A DNA stretch of 22,693 bases from CAVYHX01 sp963768415 (GCA_963768415.1 CAVYHX010000039.1:1-22693); one strand, 5' to 3'; positions 1-8,309 are shown, counted from the first letter of the stretch. Notes: a model not told the origin generated them from the letters alone. Numbers and translations: made by a program.

Positions 1-407
1 ACGTGATGACAATCTTGCCCGCTGCCGTGACCTGGACCGCAAATATTCATCCGGTCGTCACCGGAAAGGTGAAATCGTCGCACAACAACGACGCCTTGGC
101 TGTCGCTAGAACAAACACAATAAAGACAACAATAATTAACAAGGGGACGGTGTGATTTGTCGGGCAGCATTGATACCGACCCATTGATATTAATAAACCG
201 TTCAATTACAGCAGCCATGACTTGCCCCCGTTCATGTGCCGGATTCCCGGGCACTGCCATTCCCGCGTGACCGACTGTACAGGGATCGCCCTGTTGACCC
301 TGAACCTCGACTGAAGCGTAAACAACAGGTTGACTGTCGACCCGATAAAAAGCCGGTTGTAAATAAACGCGAAGCAGTGAACAATTCGCGCAGATAATGG
401 GGACATT
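1..407. other. Left-edge stretch without a convincing gene
   Basis: No credible complete gene is seen here. A reading frame open from the left edge stops at 107-109 and encodes about 35 residues rich in Arg and Lys. It could be the C-terminal tail of a plus-strand gene lying mostly outside the window, but no family is recognisable. The rest is moderately AT-rich with a short hairpin (CAGGG-atcg-CCCTG, 280-293). A 66-residue minus-strand frame at 206-406 shows no domain and no ribosome binding site, so I do not call it. Confidence 0.4.
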
Positions 408-595
408 CCAGGGAAGCTCTGATTAATTAAATATTCCTGTCATTGCGAGCGCGATGTATATGGATGTACAAGTGCCGCGTAAGGCATGGATGCCGGGAGC
501 GGCCAGCGTGGCAATCTCATAACATGGAATCAATTGCTTGGAGATTGCTTCGTCACTTTGTTCCTCGCAATGACGACACATCAGAGCTTCCCTGG
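408..595. repeat. MITE-like nested inverted repeat (HCEEQSDEAI-type dispersed repeat)
   Basis: The element is bounded by a perfect 15-bp inverted repeat, CCAGGGAAGCTCTGA at 408-422 and its complement at 581-595. Inside lie a second pair (GTCATTGCGAG 439-449 / CTCGCAATGAC 564-574), a third (GCAATCTC 511-518 / GAGATTGC 541-548) and a small one (GGCAT-gg-ATGCC 483-494). The whole could fold back on itself. The inner sequence is of a dispersed repeat type seen in many bacterial genomes, whose minus-strand translation gives the familiar HCEEQSDEAI string. It encodes no transposase, so it would have to be moved in trans. The motif ATGGGGACATTC occurs at its left edge (397-408) and again 18 bp beyond its right edge (613-624). 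Confidence 0.7.
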
Positions 596-715
596 ATTTA
601 TACTCGTGAAATATGGGGACATTCTGGAAATATGAGCGGACTGCTAATAATCTGGAATGTCCGCCATTTCGGTTAATCGGGATATAAATCAGGACACTAG
701 CAGCCGGGCCAGCAG
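596..715. other. Leader region upstream of the Kef-type antiporter, with a short inverted repeat
   Basis: This spacer carries an imperfect inverted repeat, GGACATTCTGGA at 617-628 against TCTGGAATGTCC around 651-662. The left arm is also the right-hand copy of the ATGGGGACATTC motif that flanks the MITE-like element. It may be a partial relative of that element or an operator. I cannot assign a clear promoter. Confidence 0.3.
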
Positions 716-2638
716 ATGAAATATGTATCCAGAACACCTCGGGGCAGTAACCACCTGGAGAATGATGCCGTGCACCGCAGTAAACCGGCGCCCTGGCGCC
801 CGGTCATGATTGCCGCATTGCTGTTCATATTACCGGCACCTGTGTTTGCCGGTAGCAGTGGTCTTTCTTCCCTGGTCCAGGACATCGGTTTTTGTGTGGT
901 GCTGGCTGGTTTATTCGCCATTGTCTTCACCAAGCTCAGGATTCCGGAAATAGCTGCATTCCTGGTTGCCGGGGTTGTGCTCGGGCCAATCGGTACGGGC
1001 CTGGTGACAGAACCCGGCAACATAGAGACGATTGCCGAACTCGGCTTGATATTCCTGCTGTTCCTCATCGGTCTGGAGATTGACGTGCGCAAGTTGTTTG
1101 CGAGCGGCAGGATCCTGTTTGTCTCAGGATTACTTCAGTACCCGCTGTGCGTGGCATTCGGGATTCTTGTCACCAAGCTGCTGATCTGGGCCGGTGTCGG
1201 CGGAGAGCTGCTTGCAGCCGGGAGTCATGCGCCGCTTTACATCGGGTTTGTCCTGGCCGCTTCATCAACTCTCCTTGTGGTAAAGCTGTTCCAGGAATTA
1301 TTCCAGCTGGATACCGAGACGGGGCGTATTTCACTCGGGTTACTTATATTTCAGGATATCTGGGCGATTGCCGTAATTGCAATTCAACCAAGTTTTGACG
1401 CCCCCGAATTCCGGTCGATATTCCTATCCTTTACGGGCATAGTATTGCTCGCACTGCTGGCCGCACTGTTTGCAAGGTTTGTCATTCCGATCAGCTTCCG
1501 CTGGATTGCAAAGATTCCCGAAGTTATTTTCATGGCTGCATTATCCTGGTGTTTCATGGTCGTCTTCATGGGCATGTATCTCGACGCGATAACACAAGCC
1601 ATTTTCGGTACGGATCTGCACCTTGCCGTCAGTCCCGAGATGGGCGCCCTGATCGCAGGCGCAACCATTGCCAGCCTTCCTTATAGTCTGGAGATTATCG
1701 GCAAGGTAAAAGTGGTAAAGAACTTTTTCGTGACCCTGTTTTTTGTAGGGCTCGGCATGAGTATTCCGGCGCCGGAAAGCACGGATGTACTGATGCTCGC
1801 CTGCCTGCTGGCTGCCCTGGCACTGCTGGCCCGCTATCTGCTGTTCTTCCCGTTACTTTACTTCACCGGCCTCGATCGTCGTAATGCCATGGTTACCTCG
1901 ACCCGGCTGGCACAGATTTCCGAGTTCAGCCTGGTAATCGGGTTTCTCGGTGTGAAACTGGGGCATATAAGCAACGGGCTCAATAGCTCCATTATCTTTG
2001 CCTTTGTCATAACTGCCCTGGTGACGCCGGTATTGTTCCGCCAGGCAGACGCCATACACGAGAAACTTGGACCATTCCTCGATCGCATCGGTTTCAGGTT
2101 ACCCGTGGGCAAGACGGCCGCCGAGGATGAGTCCTACAGTATCGCAATACTGGGGTTCCACCGGGTGGCCTCTTCACTTCTGCATGATATCGAACGCAAG
2201 TATCCGGGCAGCATGTCGAGGATACTCGTTGTGGATTTCAACGTTGGATTGCATTCCCGTATTTCCGCCCAGGGCGCGACCGTCAAATACGGCGACCTGA
2301 GCAACAGCGAAACGCTGCATCATGCCGGTGTCGACAAGGCCAGGGTGATTGTCTGTACCGTTTCGGACGATGTACTGAAGGGCACCTCCAACCGGCAGAT
2401 TGTCGCAGCAGCACGGCATGCAAACCCCGGCGCGACCATTATTGCAAATGCCACTGAACTGTCAGAGAGCAAATATTTATACGATGCCGGCGCTGATTAT
2501 GTATACCTCCAGCGCATCGAGGCTGCACGGGCAGTATTTGACGCAATAGAAAAAGCACTGGCTGGCGAAATCGGCACGCATCGCAAATCTGTTGAATCGG
2601 CCGAAGGAGAATGGCATTTACGCAAGGAGATCCTGTAG
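716..2638 (+). CDS. Kef-type (CPA2) cation:proton antiporter with C-terminal RCK/TrkA-N domain
   Basis: Probable inner-membrane K+/H+ or Na+/H+ antiporter of the CPA2 family, 640 residues. Residues about 50-440 form a dense series of hydrophobic segments with typical motifs (AAFLVAGVVLGPIGTG near 80 and LFLIGLEIDVRKL near 115). Residues about 470-600 form a Rossmann-like RCK/TrkA-N domain that in this family gates transport by binding nucleotide. The nucleotide loop is degenerate: where relatives have GxGxxG, this protein has G480-F-H482-R-V-A485, so NAD binding is doubtful. The start is uncertain. ATG 716 lacks a clear Shine-Dalgarno, and ATG 806 would give a protein starting MIAALLFILPAPVFA, which resembles a signal peptide. 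No KefF/KefG-type ancillary gene is adjacent. The family is secure; the transported ion is not. Confidence 0.88.
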   Translation: MKYVSRTPRGSNHLENDAVHRSKPAPWRPVMIAALLFILPAPVFAGSSGLSSLVQDIGFCVVLAGLFAIVFTKLRIPEIAAFLVAGVVLGPIGTGLVTEPGNIETIAELGLIFLLFLIGLEIDVRKLFASGRILFVSGLLQYPLCVAFGILVTKLLIWAGVGGELLAAGSHAPLYIGFVLAASSTLLVVKLFQELFQLDTETGRISLGLLIFQDIWAIAVIAIQPSFDAPEFRSIFLSFTGIVLLALLAALFARFVIPISFRWIAKIPEVIFMAALSWCFMVVFMGMYLDAITQAIFGTDLHLAVSPEMGALIAGATIASLPYSLEIIGKVKVVKNFFVTLFFVGLGMSIPAPESTDVLMLACLLAALALLARYLLFFPLLYFTGLDRRNAMVTSTRLAQISEFSLVIGFLGVKLGHISNGLNSSIIFAFVITALVTPVLFRQADAIHEKLGPFLDRIGFRLPVGKTAAEDESYSIAILGFHRVASSLLHDIERKYPGSMSRILVVDFNVGLHSRISAQGATVKYGDLSNSETLHHAGVDKARVIVCTVSDDVLKGTSNRQIVAAARHANPGATIIANATELSESKYLYDAGADYVYLQRIEAARAVFDAIEKALAGEIGTHRKSVESAEGEWHLRKEIL

Positions 2639-2762
2639 ACAGCCCGCCTGTTCGGTTGTGTTGACTCGACTGTAGTGTATATTCGGCATTCATGGCCGGA
2701 TCGAAGTGCCGGCATATCCTGACCGCCATTGATTACGAACTTTGTCCCGGACACTGCCCCGC

Positions 2763-3503
2763 ATGAAAAAGCTGTCCTGCCTGTTTGCCACTCTCCTGTT
2801 CGCAATCGCAGCTGGCGAGGCTGCGGCCGGAAACGAGGGTGACCGTTACCTGGAAGCCCGCCTGGCCATGGTCGAGGTCATCAGGGATTTTGCACGCCTG
2901 ACCAGCCTGGAACTGGACCAGGAGGCACTCGATCCCAGGGTGCTGGATGCCATGGCGGCAGTGCCGCGCCACTGGCTGGTACCCGAAGCAAACCGGGATG
3001 CGGCGTATGAAAACCGCCCTCTCAGTATCGGCCACGGGCAAACCATCTCGCAACCCTACATCGTAGCGGTGATGACGGACCTGCTGAAACTCAAACCCGG
3101 CGACACGGTGCTGGAAGTCGGCACCGGCTCCGGCTACCAGGCGGCCATTCTTGCCGAACTCGTTGACCGGGTTTATACCATTGAAATTATCGAACCCCTT
3201 GGCCTGCGGGCACGGCGCGATCTCGCCCAACTGGGTTATAAAAATATCGAGAGCCGTATTGGTGATGGCTATTACGGCTGGGAAGAACAGGCGCCGTTTG
3301 ACGCCATTGTGGTTACCGCAGCCGCCAGCCATATTCCCCCGCCCCTGATCGCCCAGTTGAAAAACGGCGGGCGCATGGTGATCCCGGTAGGCAGCCGCTT
3401 CATGGTCCAGCAACTGATCCTGGTTGAAAAGGACGGCGACGGGAAAACTGTTACCCGCCAGATACTGCCGGTGCGGTTCGTCCCTTTGACCGGCAGTCAC
3501 TGA
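2763..3503 (+). CDS. pcm: Protein-L-isoaspartate O-methyltransferase, probably secreted
   Basis: SAM-dependent repair enzyme that methylates L-isoaspartyl residues in damaged proteins; 246 residues from ATG 2763. I prefer this start over an upstream in-frame TTG at 2742 because it opens a good Sec signal peptide (MKKLSCLFATLLFAIAAGEAAAG). This points to a periplasmic enzyme, unlike cytosolic E. coli Pcm. Family motifs are clear: AAVPRHWLVPE, then GHGQTISQPYIVA (substrate and active-site region), then the SAM-binding loop VLEVGTGSGYQAA near residue 115, and IVVTAAASHIPPPL. The C-terminal GGRMVIPVG segment is also typical. It lies 124 nt after the antiporter and 10 nt before a membrane methyltransferase-like gene, so it probably shares a transcript with the latter. 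SAM supply in the periplasm is an open question if export is real. Confidence 0.9.
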   Translation: MKKLSCLFATLLFAIAAGEAAAGNEGDRYLEARLAMVEVIRDFARLTSLELDQEALDPRVLDAMAAVPRHWLVPEANRDAAYENRPLSIGHGQTISQPYIVAVMTDLLKLKPGDTVLEVGTGSGYQAAILAELVDRVYTIEIIEPLGLRARRDLAQLGYKNIESRIGDGYYGWEEQAPFDAIVVTAAASHIPPPLIAQLKNGGRMVIPVGSRFMVQQLILVEKDGDGKTVTRQILPVRFVPLTGSH

Positions 3504-3513
3504 TCTGCATACG

Positions 3514-5940
3514 ATGACAGCACCAGGGACCGCGGCCCGCCTCCCCTGCTTCTCGATTGCCCTGGTCTCGGCCGCTGCGCTCGGCTATGAAGTCCTGTTG
3601 ATGCGCCTGCTCTCCATCATTCAATGGCATCACTTCGCCTACATGATTATCAGCCTGGCCCTGCTGGGTTATGGCGCCAGCGGTACCTTCATTACCCTTG
3701 CCCGGACCTTTCTGCTGGCACGCTTCAAGCAAGCCTACTGGTTCAACCTGGTGCTGTTCGGGTTGTCGGCAGTTGCCTGTTTCCTGGCTGCCCAGCAGGT
3801 ATCGTTCAACCCCGAGGAAATTCTCTGGGACTGGCAGCAGCAATTCCGCCTGCTTGTGCTCTATCTGCTGCTTGCCCTGCCGTTCTTTTTCGCAGCCAAT
3901 GCCATTGCACTGGCCCTGAGCCAGCACCCGCGTGCGGTGGCGCGCCTGTATGCCGCGGACCTGCTCGGTGCGGGGCTGGGCAGCGTGGGTATTGTGCTGC
4001 TGCTGTTCGTGGTCTTTCCCGCAACGGCACTGAAAGGAATTGGCGCCCTCGGGCTGGCCGCCGCAGTGATCGCCGCACGCGAGCTGCGCATGCAGCACCG
4101 CCGCTGGCAGGTCGTTGCGCTACTCGGAACGGTTCTGATACTTGCCATGCCGGGTCACTGGCTGGCACTGCAGATCTCTCCCTACAAGGAACTGAGCCAG
4201 ACCTTGCGCATCTCCGGAACACAGGTTATTGCACAGCGCTCCAGCCCCCTGGGCTTGCTGAGTGTACTGGAAAGCCCGGCCATCCCGTTACGCCATGCGC
4301 CCGGCCTGAGCCTGCATGCCGCGGAACCGATTCCCGCGCAGCTGGGTCTGTTTACCGACGCGGGCGGCCTGACTGCTATTGACTACAACGCGCACGGCCG
4401 GCCACTGGACTACCTGGAGCAACTGACCTCCGCCCTGCCGTACTACCTTGCGCGGCCCGCACAGGTCCTGCTGATCGGGGCCGGTGGCGGTGCCGGCGTA
4501 CAACAGGCGCTCAATCATGAAGTTGCGCATATCGATGCCGTTGAACTCAATCCGCAAATCATAGAACTGGTCAGCGATGACTATGCCGACTGGTCCGGCC
4601 GGCTGTATGCACGTGACGGCGTAGGGATACATATTGCCGATGCCCGCGGTTTCATCAAACGCAGCCGGCTGCGCTACGATCTCATCCAGCTCGGTCAACT
4701 CGAAGCCGGCGGCACATCCAGTGGCGGCCTCTATTCCCTGGATGAAAACTACCTTCACACGGTGGAGGCGCTGCAGGATTACCTGGCACATCTGGCGCCC
4801 GGCGGCTATCTCGCCGCCACTAGCCGGATCAATCTGCCGCCGCGTGATACGCTGAAACTGTTTGCCACCGCGGTCCGTGCGCTCGGGGCAGCTGGAGTTT
4901 CCTCCCCCGGACAACAACTGGTGCTGATTCGCGGCTGGCAGACCAGCACCCTGCTGGTCAAGAACGGTCGGTTTACCCCCGCCGAGATTGCCGCGCTGCA
5001 GTCCTTCTGCGAGGCACGCGCATTTGATGTGGCGTGGTATCCGGGCATGCAGGCCGCTGCAGCAAACCGCTTCAATGTCCTGAAACAGCCCTATTTTTAC
5101 CAGGCAGCCAGCGCCTTGACCGGCACGGATGCGGCAGCCTTCATGGCGCGCTACAAGTTCGATATCAGACCCGCGGCCGATGACCGGCCCTATTTTTCCC
5201 ATTTTTTCAAATGGGCCGTGCTGCCTGAAATCCTGGCCCTGCGCGGTCAGGGCGGACTGCCGTTACTGGACGCCGGCTACCTGGTGCTGGTTGCCACACT
5301 CCTGCAGGCACTGGTTGTTAGTCTCATATTTATCGTACTGCCATTGATTGTTTTCCGCCGGCAACCATCCGACAAACCGGCAGTGATCCGCCGGAGCCGC
5401 ATCGTGCTTTACTTCTTCGCCGTCGGCCTTGCCTTTTTGTTTATCGAGATTGCCTGCATGCAGAAATTCATCCTGTTTCTGCATCACCCGCTGTATGCAG
5501 TGGCTACGGTGCTGGCCGCCTTCCTGATATTTGCCGGACTGGGTAGTGCCTGGACGGCACGCTTGCAGCAGACGGACCAGCCACTGGCACGCTATACCGC
5601 CCTGGCAGTGGCCGGCATCGCCCTGCTGGGGGTTCTTTATGCATTTCAGCTGGGCGCCGTGTTTACCCAGCTGATGCAGTTGCCCATGACGCTACGGATC
5701 GGCATTGCGGTGCTGTTGATTGCACCGCTGGCATTCTGCATGGGCATGCCGTTTCCGCTCGGGCTGGCGCGTATTGGCGCCGGGGAACCTGCATTAATCC
5801 CCTGGGCCTGGGGTATCAATGGCTGCGCTTCGGTGATCAGTGCCGTGCTGGCAACCCTGCTCGCCATCCAGTTCGGCTTTACCCTTGTTATCCTCGCCGC
5901 CGTGCTGCTCTATCTGCTGGCAGCGTGGGCATTCCCGTAA
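3514..5940 (+). CDS. Large membrane protein with central spermidine-synthase-like methyltransferase domain
   Basis: An 808-residue protein. Residues about 10-235 contain some seven hydrophobic segments. Residues about 300-450 form a Rossmann methyltransferase fold of the spermidine-synthase type (LLIGAGGGAGVQQA near 320, then IDAVELNPQII and IADARGFI). Residues about 590-808 form a second membrane block. The fold matches the proteins annotated as fused membrane/spermidine synthases. The catalytic Asp motif of true aminopropyltransferases, of the YDVI..D..DP type, is absent: the equivalent strand reads YDLIQLGQLEAGG. Polyamine synthesis is therefore unlikely, and another SAM-dependent or purely binding role is plausible. 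The start is ATG 3514, 10 nt after the upstream methyltransferase, which suggests translational coupling. A strong inverted repeat just after the stop probably ends the transcript. Confidence 0.8.
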   Translation: MTAPGTAARLPCFSIALVSAAALGYEVLLMRLLSIIQWHHFAYMIISLALLGYGASGTFITLARTFLLARFKQAYWFNLVLFGLSAVACFLAAQQVSFNPEEILWDWQQQFRLLVLYLLLALPFFFAANAIALALSQHPRAVARLYAADLLGAGLGSVGIVLLLFVVFPATALKGIGALGLAAAVIAARELRMQHRRWQVVALLGTVLILAMPGHWLALQISPYKELSQTLRISGTQVIAQRSSPLGLLSVLESPAIPLRHAPGLSLHAAEPIPAQLGLFTDAGGLTAIDYNAHGRPLDYLEQLTSALPYYLARPAQVLLIGAGGGAGVQQALNHEVAHIDAVELNPQIIELVSDDYADWSGRLYARDGVGIHIADARGFIKRSRLRYDLIQLGQLEAGGTSSGGLYSLDENYLHTVEALQDYLAHLAPGGYLAATSRINLPPRDTLKLFATAVRALGAAGVSSPGQQLVLIRGWQTSTLLVKNGRFTPAEIAALQSFCEARAFDVAWYPGMQAAAANRFNVLKQPYFYQAASALTGTDAAAFMARYKFDIRPAADDRPYFSHFFKWAVLPEILALRGQGGLPLLDAGYLVLVATLLQALVVSLIFIVLPLIVFRRQPSDKPAVIRRSRIVLYFFAVGLAFLFIEIACMQKFILFLHHPLYAVATVLAAFLIFAGLGSAWTARLQQTDQPLARYTALAVAGIALLGVLYAFQLGAVFTQLMQLPMTLRIGIAVLLIAPLAFCMGMPFPLGLARIGAGEPALIPWAWGINGCASVISAVLATLLAIQFGFTLVILAAVLLYLLAAWAFP

Positions 5941-5944
5941 CCGG

Positions 5945-5973
5945 CCGGAAAACCGGGACCGTCCGGTTTTCGG
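5945..5973. terminator. Hairpin between convergent genes, likely bidirectional terminator
   Basis: CCGGAAAACCGG (5945-5956), a 6-nt loop, then CCGGTTTTCGG (5963-5973) form an 11-bp stem with one bulged G. The hairpin sits exactly between two convergent stop codons (5940 and 5974). There is no long T-run, but the A4/T4 blocks inside the stem fit a terminator working in both directions. Confidence 0.5.
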
Positions 5974-6357
5974 TCAATGCTGCCAGACCGCAAAGCCCTG
6001 GTCCCGCAACCAGTCTGCGAGGGCGGCCTCTTCCTCTTCATCGGCACGCCCTATTCTGTCGAATCCCTCCATCAGCTCGAGCGCCAGTTCGATTCCATAC
6101 CTGCGGGGATATTTGCTGCTCTTGTATCCCGCCTTGTGCTGCTCGAACCGGTCGCCCGGATCATGGACAGTGATTCCTACATAGACACACGGCATGCCCT
6201 CGACATAGCCCGGGTTTGCGGTGCGGAACTCCTCCCGTTCGAGCACATCCGGCGAGAGCGTGATGACATACAGGTTGCGTTCCCGTTTTGAGCGGGCCGC
6301 CTGCCGTGCCTTCTGCCGCCATTGTTCAATCTTTTCCGTAGCGCAGGCGTCCTGCAT
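5974..6357 (-). CDS. Small GIY-YIG-like nuclease-domain protein
   Basis: A 127-residue protein. The pattern NLYVITL, then PCVYVGITVHDPGDRFEQHKAG, resembles the GIY-YIG fold: the two aromatic/Gly strands (LYVITL and VYVGIT) are followed by the helix that carries the conserved Arg (DRFEQH). An acidic helix near the C-terminus (ADEEEEAALADWL) fills the remainder. The N-terminal 27 residues are charged (WRQKARQAARSKRERN) and may bind nucleic acid. It is a single-domain protein, far shorter than UvrC and without homing-endonuclease modules. The start is ATG 6357 with a weak ribosome binding site. It stands alone, convergent with the membrane methyltransferase-like gene. The fold assignment rests on motif reading alone. 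Confidence 0.65.
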   Translation of the reverse strand: MQDACATEKIEQWRQKARQAARSKRERNLYVITLSPDVLEREEFRTANPGYVEGMPCVYVGITVHDPGDRFEQHKAGYKSSKYPRRYGIELALELMEGFDRIGRADEEEEAALADWLRDQGFAVWQH

Positions 6358-6455
6358 GAGACTTCACCCCGGGGGTTGTCGCGTAACCTAAATTAACCGC
6401 ACTGGATGTCAATCGCAATGTCGGCATGGTGCCGGGAGATCGGCAGTAACACCAG

Positions 6456-6476
6456 CAAAACAAGTTTTGGTATAGT
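6456..6476 (+). promoter_or_regulatory. Possible promoter/operator for the YchJ-like gene
   Basis: A perfect inverted repeat CAAAAC-AA-GTTTTG (6456-6469) directly precedes a -10-like TATAGT (6471-6476), 26 nt before the start codon at 6503. No good -35 is seen at the right distance. The palindrome could be a regulator site or chance. Confidence 0.3.
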
Positions 6477-6502
6477 CACGCCCACATCATGAAGGAACCT
6501 GT

Positions 6503-7006
6503 ATGAACGATAAAATATCCTGTCCCTGCTCCTCCGGCCTGTCTTATGCGGCGTGCTGCGAGCCGTTGATCACAGGAGAGGCCATGGCGTCCGGCCCGGA
6601 AGCCCTGATGCGCTCACGCTATACCGCTTACGCACTCGAGATCATTCCGTACCTGGCCCGGACACTGCACCCGAGCCAGCGTAACGACTATGATGAGGCG
6701 GGGGCCGCCAAATGGGCGCGCGAGGCGGACTGGGAACGCCTGGAAGTCGTTGACGTGAGCCCGGATCCAGCCAATGCCGATCGCGGGACGGTCGAGTTCA
6801 AGGCGCATTACAAGCGCGCCGGCACCCGTCTGGTGCACCACGAACGGGCGGAGTTCCGCAAGTCCGATGGCAACTGGTATTTCTACGACGGCAAGATGGT
6901 CAGTGCCGGTCAGGTCAGGCGCGAGACACCAAAGGTCGGCCGCAACGAACCCTGTCCCTGCGGCAGCGGTAAAAAATATAAAAAATGTTGCGGCCAGGGC
7001 AACTGA
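6503..7006 (+). CDS. ychJ: YchJ-like SEC-C motif protein (UPF0225)
   Basis: A 167-residue protein with the YchJ architecture. An N-terminal cysteine cluster CPCSSGLSYAACC is followed by a middle NTF2-like domain (ALMRSRYTAYALEIIPYLARTLHPS, then VEFKAHYKRAG) and a C-terminal SEC-C zinc-binding motif, RNEPCPCGSGKKYKKCCG. The SEC-C motif is also found at the end of SecA, where it binds zinc and SecB. The function of YchJ proteins is not established. GAAGGAA (6491-6497) is a good ribosome binding site for ATG 6503. The gene is probably monocistronic, convergent with the downstream aminopeptidase gene. Confidence 0.9.
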   Translation: MNDKISCPCSSGLSYAACCEPLITGEAMASGPEALMRSRYTAYALEIIPYLARTLHPSQRNDYDEAGAAKWAREADWERLEVVDVSPDPANADRGTVEFKAHYKRAGTRLVHHERAEFRKSDGNWYFYDGKMVSAGQVRRETPKVGRNEPCPCGSGKKYKKCCGQGN

Positions 7007-7026
7007 TTCAACAGGCACCATTAGCT

Positions 7027-7044
7027 GCATCCCGGCAGGGATGC
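7027..7044. terminator. Hairpin between convergent genes
   Basis: GCATCCC-GGCA-GGGATGC is a perfect 7-bp stem with a 4-nt loop. It lies in the 60-nt gap between the stop codons of the YchJ-like gene (+) and the aminopeptidase gene (-). It has no flanking T-run, so intrinsic terminator activity is only likely. Confidence 0.4.
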
Positions 7045-7066
7045 CAGGCACAAGCGGTAACGCTGA

Positions 7067-8155
7067 TTAATCCCGCATCACGCTACCTGCCTGGTCCGCC
7101 GCGATTCCCGTAGCCGCCTTCCGCAAACGCACCAGCCGTTGCGGTCGGGGCACCGCACCGATGGCTGCCGCGCGCTGATAAAACACCGCAAAATCGCGGC
7201 CTGAGCGCTCGAACAGGGCATCGAACAGCGGCACATAGGCCCGGTAGGCATTTACCGCGCCCAGCCTGGCGTTGTTCAGCTCGCCCGCAAACCAGGCATC
7301 GTAGCCGTTGTCTCCGCCCCAGGTGCGCTTCAATCCGGCATACTCGGTGCGCATGGCTTCCAGGTAGTGTTTTTTCAACCGGCGTTTGTCCCCATCGGCC
7401 TGCTCGCCCGCATAGACTGTCTTAAGTTGCCCGATGGTTCGCGCTACCAGCGCATGAAATGCGTCCTGGTGCTGACAGTAAGCCGCATAGTCACGAGTCT
7501 TTACAGGATCGGCCTGTTGCTCAAGCCAGAGCCGCACACCTTGACGCTCCATGGCCGTGGCAAACCCCTCGTTGAAGAGCGTGTCACCCGGAATATATAA
7601 CTGCTGGTGGGCGAGCTCATGAAAGATCAGGCCGGCCAGTTGCGCATCACGGTAGCCCGTGACTGTGTTCAGCAGGGGATCCTCGAACCAGCCCAGCGTG
7701 GAATACGCCGCCACCCCGCCATAAAAAACGTCAAATCCACGGGCACGCAGAGCGTCGGCATGGACACGGGCGTCGTCCTCAGAAAAATAACCCCGATAAC
7801 TGACGCAGCCCGCGAATGGATAACACCACTCATTCAGATCCAGGGACAGTTCAGGCGCCGCGAACACATTCCAGACCGCATACGGGCGTTCCAGGTCAGC
7901 ATAGCGGGTAAAACTGGCGTTATCCGGCAACATAAGCACGCTGCTGGCAAAACGCCGCATGGACAGCGCCGCCGTCAGCCGCGCCTTCAGCTCGGGTGAT
8001 GTCGTGCTCGAATCAAGCAGATCCTGGATCGGCTGGCGCCGCTGCATAACATCAAGCTGACCGGAAATCGACTGGGAGTAATAACCCAGCGTCGAGCAGG
8101 CACTCGTGACCAGCGCCAGCCACACCGCTAACAGTCTTTTCCCGGTTCCCGCCAT
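7067..8155 (-). CDS. Putative metallo-aminopeptidase lipoprotein (PF10023-type)
   Basis: A 362-residue envelope protein from ATG 8155. I chose this start because it opens a lipoprotein signal (MAGTGKRLLAVWLALVTSAC) whose lipobox is TSAC; the frame continues further upstream without a better signal. The zinc-protease motif HELAH occupies residues 179-183 (H179, E180, H183), followed by FNEGFATAMERQG, whose Glu is a plausible third ligand. This order, together with the YYSQSISGQL segment near the N-terminus, fits the proteobacterial putative aminopeptidase family. The substrate is unknown. The residue after the lipidated Cys is Ser, which does not suggest inner-membrane retention, so outer-membrane anchoring is likely. 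It is divergent from the NERD gene and convergent with the YchJ-like gene. Confidence 0.85.
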   Translation of the reverse strand: MAGTGKRLLAVWLALVTSACSTLGYYSQSISGQLDVMQRRQPIQDLLDSSTTSPELKARLTAALSMRRFASSVLMLPDNASFTRYADLERPYAVWNVFAAPELSLDLNEWCYPFAGCVSYRGYFSEDDARVHADALRARGFDVFYGGVAAYSTLGWFEDPLLNTVTGYRDAQLAGLIFHELAHQQLYIPGDTLFNEGFATAMERQGVRLWLEQQADPVKTRDYAAYCQHQDAFHALVARTIGQLKTVYAGEQADGDKRRLKKHYLEAMRTEYAGLKRTWGGDNGYDAWFAGELNNARLGAVNAYRAYVPLFDALFERSGRDFAVFYQRAAAIGAVPRPQRLVRLRKAATGIAADQAGSVMRD

Positions 8156-8309
8156 AGCACCCACTGTATACCGGACAAGGATCCGCGGGCAAAGCGAACT
8201 GGGCCGCAACAACACCGCGCGTATTCCGGAAGAAGCCATTCACCCATGATTACCGTTATAATCAGGTATCGGTCGCACCTTTCAACTGCCTTCTAATCAC
8301 TGGTCATTT

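Noticed and set aside
2..109. C-terminal fragment of a plus-strand gene at the left edge
   Set aside because: Only about 35 codons are visible, with no recognisable family, so I mention it in the region note but do not call a gene.
423..737. A 104-residue minus-strand reading frame across the MITE-like element
   Set aside because: Its middle is the HCEEQSDEAI-type translation that this dispersed repeat always produces; it has no ribosome binding site and overlaps the antiporter start.
2733..3500. A 255-residue minus-strand frame opposite the isoaspartate methyltransferase
   Set aside because: It mirrors a gene with clear catalytic motifs on the plus strand and shows no domain of its own; its Gln/His/Gly-rich composition is typical of antisense frames in GC-rich genes.
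4288..5202. A 304-residue minus-strand frame inside the membrane methyltransferase-like gene
   Set aside because: The plus strand encodes a continuous 808-residue protein with transmembrane and Rossmann motifs; the antisense frame has no recognisable motif or start signal.
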